Positions 13,210-23,960 of a stretch of 64,000 nt of DNA are shown piece after piece. The notes below the pieces were generated by a model that saw only the letters and a program-made list of their open reading frames with translations, ran no database searches and was not told the DNA's origin. The stretch comes from Ceratothoa steindachneri (taxonomy: Eukaryota > Arthropoda > Malacostraca > Isopoda > Cymothoidae). The stretch spans positions 97,183,413-97,247,412 of the forward strand of contig OZ018318.1 in the NCBI GenBank assembly GCA_963969495.1. The letters are read 5' to 3'. The first letter of the stretch is position 1; every line of letters starts with the position of its first letter. A program made the position numbers and the translations under genes.

Positions 13210-14461
13210 GGCTAGGAGGCTTATGAAAAGGGAGGTACAAAAGAAAACTTTAATATATACACAGTTATACACAATAAATAGATTAAATGAAATAATGGCA
13301 ATAGATACTCTATGTATAGAAGGACCAAACGTGTCAGAGATACTCAGAGCGGGCTCTACGGGGGGTTTGAGGGTGAGAGGGTATATGATTCTCTGTCCAA
13401 AAGACACACAGGGATGTCTGGCCGCATAGCCTCACGATTGGTCTCGTCCTGGATTGGGTTTGAAGGCTTTAAGAGAAGAAATGGAAAACGGATGGTTATT
13501 GGAGGGACTTTAACCTGGCGGAGTTTAACCTCTACTAGTAATACTAGCTGGAGGGAGTATTCGTGCCAAACAAAATTTACCAAAACCAAAGATGGTCCAA
13601 TTCACTGAGGCTCAGATCCTTTGGTATAATTCTATCCTTCGGCTCGTTGAGAAAAAGGATCGCGATCGAGAATGAAGTGTTTGGTTGTAAGAGGTAGGCC
13701 TATACTGTGGTTGCGCTATTAGGATTAGAATACATAGGGACCAGCCGGATCCGTTACCGCCTCCGCCAAGGAGACGGAGCGAAAACTCCTCACGAACCAA
13801 CAGGTCGCTTAAGTGATGGCAAATACTCCCGCAGGGGTTTCTTTATAACACCCTGGGAGATGACAGATGCCCGCGTTTGAGATTCCAATCCCTCGCTTAT
13901 CGCGGAAAGCAGTTTGATATTCTGAATGTTCTTATGGTCCTCGCTCACGTAGAATGAACTGGAGCGTGCCTTTGTGGTTTCGACGAGCCACATATTTGAA
14001 AGGAGCCAAAGAAAATGTACCAAAACCAAGGATGGTCCAATTCACTGAGGCTCAGATCTTTCGGTATAATTCTATCCTTCGGCTAGTCGATAAAAAGGAT
14101 CGCGATCGAGAATGAAGTGTTTGGTGGTAAGAAGTAGGCATATACTGTCGATGCGCTATTGGGATCAGAAAACATAGGGAACAGTCGGATCCGTTACCGC
14201 CTCCGCCAAGGGAAAGGGGGAAAAATCTTTCCACGAACCAACACGGCGCTTAAGTGATGGGAAATACTCCCGCGGGAGTTTCTTTATAACACCCTGGGAG
14301 ACGACAGAAGCACACGTTTGAGATTCCAATCCTATGCTTATCGCGGAAAGCAGTTTGATATCCTGACTGTTCTTATGGTCCTCTCTCACGTAGAATGAAC
14401 TGGAGCCTGCCCTTGTGGTTTCGAAGAGCCAAATAGCAGCAAGGAGTTTCTATTCTCGACA
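13210..14461 (-). repeat. LTR-like repeat, copy A
   Basis: A GC-richer block that matches 21539-22877 from GGCTAGGAGGCTTATGAAAAGG at the low end to TCTATTCTCGA at the high end. Read on the minus strand it begins TGTCGAGAATAGA, which fits a TG start of an LTR. No protein family is visible in any frame. I infer a solo LTR or LTR-rich remnant of an unidentified retrotransposon. Copy A differs from copy B in having its central part duplicated in tandem. Exact ends are uncertain by some 15 bp at the low side. Confidence 0.6.
13574..14440. repeat. 440-bp tandem duplication inside copy A
   Basis: The segment starting TACCAAAACCAAAGATGG at 13579 recurs at 14019 (TACCAAAACCAAGGATGG). The two units stay aligned without large gaps to about 14010 and 14440. 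They differ by scattered substitutions only, so this is a duplication within the LTR-like sequence and not two separate insertions. Copy B has a single unit. Confidence 0.85.
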
Positions 14462-14639
14462 TCCAATATGCCTGAATTAATGTACCTTTGTTAATATTAT
14501 TAATACTAATGTATGCATTAACTTTGCATCATTTCTGTGTTAATATAAAGTGTGTCTTGATATTAATTATAATTTCACCTTTATACATCTAGTTTTAAAA
14601 TTTAAAAATGGTTGATAATTTTGCAATCTCTTTAGATTT

Positions 14640-15235
14640 TAAGTTTAGAGCTTTTCCTATATAACTTTTGTTTAAAAGTGAGTAAGGAAAAATATTTAAT
14701 CGTATTTTTTCAGATATACTAACCAGATCTTGGTCAAAAGAAAAATGTTTCCTTCAATACTAAGGCTCCATTACTCCACCAAATTCACTAAAAATCGGGT
14801 AACTATTTTTCTTGCAATCTTGTAAACAAACAAATTAAAATATTATCTATACAATGTTACCTTGCCCCCCCAAAAATTACAAAGTATTTATAAACTCGAC
14901 ATTAACCCTTGCTGATTCAAAAGTATAATTTTTAATTGAAACAAGATTAAGGGGAAATATTTCGTAACGAGATAGCACCTGATCTTGGTCTAAACTAATC
15001 TCTTACGTCTTGGCTAAGGCTCTAGTTTTCAACCAAACTTAGGTAGAAATCAGTGATTAGTTTTCTTGCAATTTTGTAAACAAACAAATTAAAGCATGTT
15101 GCCCATTACATAATATCCACACCGTTAACTTGGCTAAAAGCTCTTCCTTCTTGGCTAAGCTCTAGTGTTCAACCAAATATAGTAGAAATCATCAGTGAAT
15201 AGTTTTTCTGCAATTTTGTAAACAAACAATTTTTT
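14640..15235. repeat. diverged ~255-bp tandem repeat, about 2.5 copies
   Basis: GATCTTGGTC occurs at 14726 and 14981. The following block, with CTAAGGCTC, CAACCAAA, TAGAAATC and TTGTAAACAAACAAATTA, occurs near 14750-14845, 15006-15098 and 15150-15232. The third copy is shortened. All three end in the same TTGTAAACAAACAA motif. Noncoding. Confidence 0.75.
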
Positions 15236-15411
15236 GTAGAAAACGATCTAATATGTTTTGAGTAAGTTTAAAGACGGAAGAACACGGGTAGTTACATAAT
15301 TTCCCTCTTCCTTGACAGAGGTTTCTAATAATAAACTTTCTTTTCAAGATTTTTCTTTAAAAAAAGGTTGAACTGATTGACTAAATTTTTTAACAATGTG
15401 TGCACCGAATA

Positions 15412-15541
15412 GGGTCTGTGACGAAATGGTACGCCCGAAACGGGTCTGCGTTGGAACAAGTCACGCCCAAACGCTCTCGCCGAATAAGGTTGCGCCGAAA
15501 CGATCGCGCTGAAACGGCGGCCGCGCCGAAATGACCTAGCC
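15412..15541. repeat. GC-rich short tandem array (GCGCCGAAACG-like)
   Basis: An imperfect array of roughly 12-15-bp units built on CGCCGAAA: CACCGAATAGG, CGCCCGAAACGG, CGCCGAATAAGG, GCGCCGAAACG, GCGCTGAAACGG, GCGCCGAAATG. It is strikingly GC-rich in a very AT-rich setting. A minus-strand open frame (15325-15708) passes through it, but its Arg-rich product simply reflects the repeat. Confidence 0.8.
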
Positions 15542-17270
15542 CATTTGTTACGACAGATGATTTTGATATTAACGAGATTGCGGAAAGTATTAGAAAGGGA
15601 AGTTATTGGAGAATTTATCTTACCTAGTTTAAAAATTTTAATTGATTTTTTTGTAATGGGAAAAGATGGAGGCAGTATTTTAATCATAAAATTGGGAAAT
15701 AGTTGCACTAATGAAACATATCAACATAGTGTACCGTCTCAAAAGATCATAACGCCATTATTTCTATTACAAAATCTTTCACAACTTTTGCAAAAGAAAA
15801 AAAACAAGATTTCCACAATTGGTTCATTATAACTTACATGTTATAAGCTACTTATGGATAAAAATTATGCAATTTTTTATGAAAGAAAATGAGTGCTCGG
15901 AAAATAAGCATTTTTTTAGAAAAGTAGAAGTGTCATAAATTATCCGAATCCTTAGGTTTCTGTTTGTAAGAACAGAATTTATTTGCATAGACCCTAACTT
16001 CAGTTTAATCTTTTGTACCTGTCTTCATGGTAACATGACTATTAAATATTTTACTCCTCTGCATCCAATAATTGATCGTAAGTACGCCCACTAAGGTAGT
16101 CGTTTAGTTGGAGGTATTGCAAAGAAGTTCAGGTAACTGAAATGTTTATTTATTAATATTCTTTTAACTTAAGACAAATCAACTTTAGGTAAAGCTCATA
16201 AATAAACCGATAGATTAAGAAAAAATTGTGAAGTTTGGCAAAGAAATTGGTGGTTTTTGTTGAATGAACTAGGCAACTTATGCGCAAATAGTGCTTCAGT
16301 GATGCGCACGGCTAAACAAGTAAATGCAGCGATAGCATGCATTGCTCCATCTCCTAGCCTCCGAAGCCCAAACTGAAACCTTCAGGAATGATAACGCTCC
16401 TTGGCATACGACCTAGTTGGAAAAAACCTTCTGAACAACGACCATATCGCTATTATGTAAATGAGTACACCTAGTGCGCACACCAATACGTTTAAAATGT
16501 AGGGAAGACACTCCGAGAGAAGTCTAAATCGAGGAAACGAAAAACATTTAAGAATTCTTGTTTCAAAATAATGCCTTAGTGTGAAAACAGTTAGTTTGAT
16601 CCTGTGACAGAGAAATATTTATGATTGGAAATAAACGCCACCACAATAAATACTAATTACTTAAAATTTGTGCAAATATGTTTCAAACCACAGCCCACTA
16701 AACTAATGATTAAATAAATTGGCTTATAAGCTTAATGGGTTTTGAAGGGGTCATAAATGGGAGGCTGAGCATCCAGTAATTACGAGTATATATGTAGAAA
16801 CATTTTTTAATATCTATAGAGCGACCCTCCAGAATTTAATATAAATCCATGATTGTTGCTCGAATAACCCTACTATATTTAACCTAAACAATTCGCCATA
16901 TTTTGAAATCCTGTAATGAAGTCTGTATCTGCCATCTTATTCTTCTCTTTTTGTTCCGTTTTTTCTGTATTTCTTGAATGAAGCATTTTAATAGATGTGA
17001 GATCAATCAGAATCATATTTTCCCTTTCCTGTAGTCAATTTATGTACATGTAGCATATATCGTATTTGTGGGATGGTTTGCTCTGAGATTTGGTTTATTT
17101 TGAAACTTAGAATTTTTTGAGAGTTGGCTGGGAAGTTAATAGCGACAAAGGAACTTTAATAAAATTAGAAGGTGAAAAACTTGGATTCGATCAAGAATGA
17201 GTGACACCTCGTTCCTGGATCCCAGTCAGAGGTTATAGATTTTAGTATTTTTTGCATAGGCTCAAATGAA
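15542..17270. other. AT-rich, no supported gene
   Basis: No recognisable family on either strand. It separates the GC-rich array from the LINE. Confidence 0.5.
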
Positions 17271-18449
17271 GTAACAACAACAAGGAGTAACAACAAGGAA
17301 AGAAGGTACCCTAGGAGACCTTACGGTCCATTCAAAGAGGGTACCTTTGGACTAGCAATTGAGCGGGCACAAGGCTGCTCAATTGTTTTGCGTCCCTAAA
17401 CGGCCACTTTTCAAGACTTTGTCTAGTCTTGACTTGAACTGGTCAACCGATTCACTGTTGACAACTTCCACTGGAAGTGCGTTCCACATACCGCAGATAC
17501 TGTAGGTGAAAAAATTTCCACACAGATTGTGGTTGTAACGCTTCAGTTCAAGTTTGAAGCCATGATTGCGCGTTCTGTTCTCACTCAGTGTGAACATATC
17601 CCGGTAGTCAACATTGTCGAACCCTCGAAGTATTTTGAAAACTTCGATGAGCTGACCACGCTGTCTACGGGTTTCCAGCGAGAACAGATCTAATTCCCTT
17701 AGTCTATCCTCATAACTTTTATGTCGGATAGAGGGAATCAGCTTGGTTGCCCTGGCTTGTACGCGTTCCAAACTCGCGATGTCCTTTCGCAATGAAGGAC
17801 TCCAAAATTGTACGGCATACTCCAGGTGCGGTCGGACAAGTGAGTTGTACAGGCACAGTACAATCTCCTGGTTCCGATAACTAAACTGGCGCTTAATATA
17901 GCCTAGCATCCTTTGGGCCTTTTTCTCCGCCTCAATGCACTGTTTCGAGAACTTGAGGTCACTAGTAATAGTAACACCCAAGTCCTTCTCAGTGTCACTC
18001 GATTCAACAGCAGTGCCCTTAAAGATATACTGAGATTGGGGGTTTCTGTGGCCGATATGCCTCACTTTGCATTTGCCCTCGTTAAAAGGCATTTGCCACG
18101 TGTCCGACCACTCCCCAATCTTCCCAAGATCTTCCTGCAGGCGGGCAGTATTTCCATCCTTTGCAACGTTCATACCAAGCTTGGTATCGTCGGCAAATTT
18201 GGAAATCTTGGCAACCATGTCACCGTCCATGTCGTTGACGTAGATGATGAATAGTAGTGGTCCCAGGACAGAACCTTGAGGCACCCCGCTAGTAACGGGC
18301 ACCCACTCAGAAGACTGTCCATTTACCACCACCCGTTGCCGTCTGCCACTTAGCCAGTTCTCGATCCAGCCGGCTACCTTTCCGTCTATGCCAAGCGCTC
18401 GCACTTTCCGGAGAAGGCGGCGGTGTGGTACCTTATCAAAGGTGTTAGC
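17271..18449 (-). mobile_element. CR1-like non-LTR retrotransposon, 5'-truncated
   Basis: A minus-strand LINE copy. Homology starts abruptly at about 18449, in the middle of the RT motif AFDKVPH, which is the usual result of incomplete reverse transcription. The 3' end at 17271-17298 is a short repeat, GTAACAACAACAAGG on the plus strand, standing in place of a poly(A) tail as is usual for CR1/L2-type LINEs. No clear target-site duplication was seen. The open frame without any stop suggests a recent insertion compared with every other element here. CR1 versus L2/Rex assignment is tentative. Confidence 0.88.
17379..18449 (-). CDS. LINE reverse transcriptase, C-terminal ~355 residues, open frame
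   Basis: This is the C-terminal part of the LINE ORF2 product, which copies element RNA at a nicked chromosomal site. Read from 18449 down, it enters at FDKVPHRRLL (RT palm), then GVPQGSVLGPL, then FADDTKLG. FADD supplies the two catalytic aspartates, about residues 93-96 when counted from the upstream in-frame ATG at 18473. The thumb and C-terminal region follow, with EKDLGVTITSDLKFSKQC, LYNSLVRPHLEYAVQFWSP and RDIASLERVQARATK. The frame ends at 17379. The upstream ATG at 18471-18473 lies in flanking DNA and is chance. No endonuclease or ORF1 remains, so the copy cannot retrotranspose by itself even though its frame is intact. Confidence 0.93.
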   Translation of the reverse strand, partial: ANTFDKVPHRRLLRKVRALGIDGKVAGWIENWLSGRRQRVVVNGQSSEWVPVTSGVPQGSVLGPLLFIIYVNDMDGDMVAKISKFADDTKLGMNVAKDGNTARLQEDLGKIGEWSDTWQMPFNEGKCKVRHIGHRNPQSQYIFKGTAVESSDTEKDLGVTITSDLKFSKQCIEAEKKAQRMLGYIKRQFSYRNQEIVLCLYNSLVRPHLEYAVQFWSPSLRKDIASLERVQARATKLIPSIRHKSYEDRLRELDLFSLETRRQRGQLIEVFKILRGFDNVDYRDMFTLSENRTRNHGFKLELKRYNHNLCGNFFTYSICGMWNALPVEVVNSESVDQFKSRLDKVLKSGRLGTQNN

Positions 18450-18755
18450 ATGACATTTGAAAACGTATGTCATTGCAAGTTTAGAACTAAGGCGAGCTTA
18501 ATGCAAGTGTAGTTAAGTCCCCTCGTATGTTTGAGATTAAATAACACAGGCTTTCAAGAGCAACTAACATTTAGACATGGGGGAAGTATAACTTAATTCC
18601 TTTTATCATTTTATATTCCAGGAAGATACATGTGTTAAGAGTCGACCGACTCTAATAAAGTTCCCACGTAAATTTTAAAACAATTTCTACTTGCATGTCG
18701 CTGAATTTGTCACTTGTACTTAGATGGTACATGTATTCAGGTTTATTAGTATTGC
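18450..18755. other. no supported gene
   Basis: Flank of the LINE. Nothing recognised. Confidence 0.5.
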
Positions 18756-18849
18756 CTAATTCGAATAGACAAAGCAACATTAACTGGCAATCATTATTGA
18801 GTTTTCTTCCATTCAAGGCGAGAACGTAATCATGACTGCACCAGAACCT
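18756..18849 (+). repeat. 94-bp perfect direct repeat, copy 1
   Basis: Identical base for base to 19587-19680, in the same orientation, starting CTAATTCGAATAGACAAAG and ending ACTGCACCAGAACCT. It is not a known transposon end and has no coding sense. Confidence 0.95.
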
Positions 18850-19586
18850 TGGCAGCTACCAATTTAACGCTTTGGATGCCAGTTTTACTTAGTATTACGA
18901 ACTTGTAATTTGGACCTGAATACATTTTGTTTGTACTACCGCATATATGATATTCCTCGGCCCGCATCATTATAATTTCTTCCACTCGTTAGCTTTATTC
19001 CTATATTCCGAAAAATAAAAGAACGCGTCATGCGTTGTTTATTTTGCATACAAATGATATTTTGTTCCTCATTTGAAATGTTTCGCTGTCTTCTCAATTT
19101 CCGTAGGCTTCACTCGCTGCATAACTTAATATCTCATCTATTGTACCCTTCTTTGATTGTATTATTTGTTTGCGTAGGTTGCAATAAGGAAGGTTGCAGA
19201 TTAGGAAGCGGTTGATTGCGGCTTAGTCTAAACATTGATTAGTGTCGAAATATGTTGAATTTCTTCCACAGTTTTTCCGTTTTGAAAATTCGGGGAAAAC
19301 ATATTTTGCTGTTCTTTTATATGCTAGAATAAATACTAAACTTTTTTATAGTTACCAATTAATCGCAGGGTACAAAAGATTTTCTTTCGTGCCATCATTT
19401 TATTCGGATTTGAGAGCCCTTTCAGACTGTGATCTCTATCATAAACACATATTAAATTTTAGTTAGTCTTAAGCTCAGAAATTGAATATCTAATACTTGA
19501 ATGCAAATGAAACAGAACGGTAATAGCAAACGATTTACAACGGAAACTATTTTACAGATTTTAGAGCATTCTACAGTAATTTCACT
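18850..19586. other. spacer between the perfect repeats
   Basis: 737 bp without a recognised gene. It holds two short composition-driven open frames on the plus strand (19030-19215, 19242-19466). Confidence 0.5.
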
Positions 19587-19680
19587 CTAATTCGAATAGA
19601 CAAAGCAACATTAACTGGCAATCATTATTGAGTTTTCTTCCATTCAAGGCGAGAACGTAATCATGACTGCACCAGAACCT
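19587..19680 (+). repeat. 94-bp perfect direct repeat, copy 2
   Basis: Second copy of 18756-18849 with no mismatch. Offset 831 bp. Confidence 0.95.
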
Positions 19681-21538
19681 GAACTATCATATGTTCATAG
19701 AAACTGAACTGGCAAAATAAATATCAGATTTATCGTCAGAAACCTTTTAACGCAAGGAAGAAGTGATATGTGAGTGAAATGAATTGCTCACATTCTCTCT
19801 CTTTATCTCTCTCGCTCGCTTGCTCGCTCTCAATCCCTTCGCTCTCCTACTCTCCCTATTATATCGATAAGTTTCTCTTTTGCCCTCTTCCAACCAAATA
19901 ACCACGGCGTGCGTACCTAAAATCGTGAAATATTATTTATTATTTCTTGATTTTAATTTCACTGGATATTTATTTGCAAGATAATCTCATCCGTTATATC
20001 AATATAGGAGTATTTTGTGTATACTGAAAAATATTTTATGTAGCTAGCCTGAAATTGGCTGTCAGCCAAAATCTTTACTATTATTTTCATCAATTTTAAC
20101 ATGCATAAAGGAATTGGCATGTTTTATGTCTTTAACTTTAGAGATTGAGGAAATGTCTGTTAAAATAATTTTGTCTTCACTCTGGATGTTTATGACTTGA
20201 AGAGAAATGATAAAAGTTTATAATTTGAAACATGTACTAGTGTTTTAGCAATCTTAATTGGATTCCTAAACTTATGGTTACTTTTCCCAAATTCATTAGA
20301 GGAATACACCTATTTATAACCTGATAATATGTCTCACTGAATTTTTTTCTAAGACGGGAAACACAACAGGCAAACTATGTCATTTTGTATCAGTAACGGA
20401 TAGCTCCAAGATCCAGACTGCACCTGGGGCCTATAGACTGTATATATTCATATTATACTAAATTTTATTACTTGAGATATATCACTCGAGCTATAATACA
20501 ACAAATACGGATCAAACTTTGCATAAGATTACTCGTATGACGCTCTTTCTCGAGGAAAGATATTTCAGGAAGAACACGCTTGTTATCCTAGGGTGAATTT
20601 GCAAACTCCTATTAACCTAATAGCTTGCTAAAATAAATGTTGGCTAATAGGCGCGTAAAAGAAATATTCTTCTATTTAAATGCTTTTGCATTCTCCCACT
20701 GCTCTGTGTAATATTTTCATTGCAATTAATTACCAGAATCACAGCATTTCGTTGATGTCCATACTTAGAGTATGAAGCATGAATTAACTCACCATAGTGA
20801 TGGAGAGGCCTTCAACCCATTTCCACGCTAGAAGTGTCACTACGATGGTCGCTGCAATCATTCGTGCTTTCAAGGGTGAATAGCCGTCCCTTCAAAGTAT
20901 GGTTTTTAAATTTTCAAACGAAAGTAGAACCCGCAAAGATTTTAGCACCATAATCAAAAAACAATAAGTGATTGATACCCTTTGCTGATTGTGATGGAAT
21001 TTTATGATACTCTCCTCGAGAAGCCATATTCTAAAAAGTATATAAATCTAGTCAAGGCATACCATCAAATATACGTTGACCCGGACTTAATCCTCAAGAC
21101 TGCTATCTAGCATATTTTGATTTTCTTGACTAGGTTAGGATTTCGGCATGTCTATAATTGCAAGCCAAATATGTCGGTAGTACGTTTGAGTCCCAACTTC
21201 TTTCGTGCATCTACGGAGGTAGGACGGCGAATTAATCATATCCAGTCTAGTAGAATTTTATCTCCTCCAACGGGAAGAAAATTAAAGCAATAAAAAAGTT
21301 AACATGTCAGCGTATCTTGATGCAAATTGGCAAGTTCTTTGCAATAATCATTGTCTTAGAATGAACCACCGACATATACATCACTTTTACCTGAGGTACG
21401 TAGACGCTCAACGCCAAACGAGTGACCTTCACTCAACTAGAGTCACGAAAGAGAAGGAGATAAAAGTAGGGGATAGCGAGGGGTTTAATTACAAACAATA
21501 GAGTGCATATGGCTGCTATTAAACTAATGAAGGCTGCG
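19681..21538. other. AT-rich, no supported gene
   Basis: Includes a CT/TCTC-rich patch at about 19793-19840. An open frame at 21304-21501 (plus, 65 codons) matches nothing I know. Confidence 0.5.
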
Positions 21539-22877
21539 GGCTATGAGGTTTATGAAAAGGTAGGAACAAAAATATTCTTTATTATTTATACAATAGATAG
21601 TTTAAAATAGAATAATGTCAAGGGATACTCCATGTTTACAATAATGGACCTAAGAGAGCTACTTGGAGCAAAATCAACAGGGGTGGTCAAATGGCTATAC
21701 AAGCCGCTGTACGTACGAACACAGGGATGACTGGTAAGGAGCCGTAGATGATTTGTCTCAAACTAGCTTGGGTTCGAGGCTTCACGAGATGAAACGAGGA
21801 TCGGATGCTTATTTGAGTGGCTTTAACCACGGGGGGTTTAATCTTTAGTAGTAACACTAGGTGGAGGGAATTTTCATTTCAAACTGTGGCTCAGATACTT
21901 ATGTAGAACTCTAGCCTTTGCCTCGTTGGGGAACGGAGTGCGATCGAGAATGACGTGATTCGTTGTAAAAAGCAAGCCTATACTTTTGATGCTCAATTAA
22001 GACCAACAATAACCTCACCGGACAAATACTTAGTCATCTAATGAGAAAAAACATAATTTAGCATCTGAAGCGTGTAGGAACCTTAGGCAGCCGAGAGGCG
22101 TAGCTTAGTTTACATCGAAACTTTAGTTAGGTTTTATTTGTTTTGCGGACGGCGTGATGATCTGTACATAGCAAACTAGTTCTACTTAAAATGTGCTAAA
22201 AAGGGACGTCGTGGAATGCATTTGGCCCCACCTAAGGTTATCATGTGAGGGAGATGGCGGAATTTGGCAGTGCTTTAACGAGTACGGCCTTCCTGATTTA
22301 CAAGCAATGGCAGAACTCCCAAAATGCGAAAAACTCTCGCCAAAACTGTGGACGAAAGAAGGTGTTTACACAAAGAGACCATCGTAGAATCTCCAGGCTT
22401 GTAATTGCAAATCGATTTGCTTCCAGAAGGAAATTGCTACCAAACGTCAATTTTGATCATTCACGAACGTATTTAGAAAGAACATTACACAGGGAATTCC
22501 ATGTCATGAACATATCGATCAAAGTGACGTGGACGTGCAAGAGGCCGTTATTATGGTTACAAGTGACTAATACTTTGTTTGGTGAGCTTATATAGGAACC
22601 AGCCGGAACCGTTACTGTCTTCGCCAAGGGGTGGCTGAGAGAAACCTTCCCTTGGACCAACACAGCGTTTGAGGGGTGAGAAGTACTTACGCGGGAGTTT
22701 CTTGATAACACCCCGGGAGGCGACAGAGGCGTGCGTTGAAGATTCCATCAGTCGCTTATCCCATAAAGCAGTTTGATTTTCTGCATGTTCCTACGGTCCT
22801 AGCTCACATTGACTAACCTCGTGCCTGACCTTGTCTTTTCGATGGGACGCATGGGGGAGAGAAACCTCTATTCTCGA
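21539..22877 (-). repeat. LTR-like repeat, copy B, interrupted
   Basis: Matches copy A (13210-14461) at both ends. The low part, about 21539-22002, has the TTATGAAAAGG start, GATCGAGAATGA and AAGCAAGCCTATACT. The high part, about 22589-22877, has AACCAGCCGGAACCGTTAC, the CACCCCGGGAGGCGACAGAG region and TCTATTCTCGA. The two parts are separated by about 586 bp of unrelated sequence that is absent from copy A. Divergence from copy A is substantial, so the family is old. Confidence 0.6.
22190..22590 (+). pseudogene. Tc1-like transposase N-terminal fragment inside repeat B
   Basis: Two overlapping frames give a Tc1-type paired helix-turn-helix region. The first is a degenerate REMAEFGSALTSTAFLIYKQW (22245 on), then RKKVFTQRDHRRISRLVIAN, then FASRRKLL, FDHSRT, ERTLHREFH and KRPLL. 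In Tc1 relatives this region binds the terminal repeats. The catalytic domain is absent and no terminal repeats are visible at about 22003 and 22588, so this is a fragment. It lies exactly in the gap of repeat copy B, so it was inserted there or the gap was created by a larger nested event. Confidence 0.75.
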
Positions 22878-23519
22878 GAGTCTTTATTTTCGCCGGTTTA
22901 TCGCATGCAATGCGCAACTTTATATTACCAAAATTCTCTCATAATATGAGAATTTCTGAAAAATAACTCATAGTAAGCTTGATCAGAAGAAGCCAAGGAT
23001 TTGAAAGCTCTCAACGACCAGACTTTGCTTATATTATTACTAATTATTACTGATTAAGCCCTGTAAGAATGTTAAAGCCAAATTGAGGCCGAAAGCATTT
23101 TTTATGTATATTTTTTCATCGTTCTCTTTCTCTCGCAAGGGATTCTTCAGACGACGGCATGGCATGCGTCTGGCAGCAAAGAAAATAAAAAGAGCCATTG
23201 AGTACCTTAAGATTCTTTTAGAAGTTTAAAAGTCTGTTGAGAGAATATATTGCACTTTGAGGAGTCAGCTTATGGCTGTATGTATTTCTCACATTAAATT
23301 ACTTTTGCCAGCAAAGTATATGGCCAATTTTTCACATATATACAGATTATTAATCACTCATATCTGCGATTAATACCAGGTCTAGTTGGCAGTACCCACG
23401 CGATAGATGCCAACTAAATGAAATCTCGTGATTCACTTCCGACATTCACCTTTTTAACGGACAAGCCAAAGTCAAAGCAGCTTATCTCACTCTCTCTCTC
23501 TCTCACATAGGTATGATCA
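22878..23519. other. no supported gene
   Basis: No coding match. A short TC run (about 23489-23505) lies just before the integrase fragment. Confidence 0.5.
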
Positions 23520-23960
23520 AAATCTTTCAATTACTCGCAGATATCAATTACCATGCAATTACAGCTGAGAAAAACGAGGATCCCCACCTCACTTGCCAGC
23601 TTGACGTCTACGGTGCGCTCAAATTTGAAAAGATCACATTTTTCTCGAGGAAGTTTCCCGATCTACTCTAACGTTTATAGAGGAAACTTACGGCCGTATA
23701 TTCCTTTAACCTTCCATGAATTTCTTTCGATGCCCTGCAATTTTCAGTTTGATATGAGAATTAAAGCTTTCCATAAGGTGCTTGCATCAAAATTTATTTG
23801 GCCGTGGATCAACAAGGAAAGTTTTTGCTTGGCTCGCAAATGTGTAAAATGTGAACGTTCAAAGGTACAGCGACACAGTGTCACCCCTACCCAACCCCTG
23901 TCTCCATCCTCCGAACTGTTCAAGAAAAGCCTACTCTATATTAGAGACTCACTTAGGTAG
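23520..23960 (+). pseudogene. Ty3/gypsy integrase N-terminal fragment
   Basis: Recognised from the gypsy integrase zinc-binding region. A frame near 23520-23640 reads HAITAEKNEDPHLT, then a frame change leads to YRGNLRPYIPL, ASKFIWPWINKES, CVKCERSKVQRHSVTPTQP. The CxxC half of the HHCC finger is present in CVKCERSK. The His-containing part (normally near LSHPG) has been replaced by unrelated residues, so the finger is lost. After SPSSELF the frame becomes meaningless, and the catalytic core is missing. It is the only gypsy fragment on the plus strand and belongs to a different lineage from the element at 26560-31636. Confidence 0.8.

Noticed and set aside
13207..14389. Cluster of six open frames on both strands
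   Set aside because: They lie in the LTR-like repeat, and the 440-bp tandem duplication makes the same frames appear twice. No family match.
15325..15708. 127-codon minus-strand open frame with Arg-rich repeats
   Set aside because: The repeated residues follow directly from the GC-rich tandem array. There is no start context and the flanks show no coding signal.
17913..18254. 113-codon plus-strand open frame
   Set aside because: Antisense shadow of the LINE reverse transcriptase.
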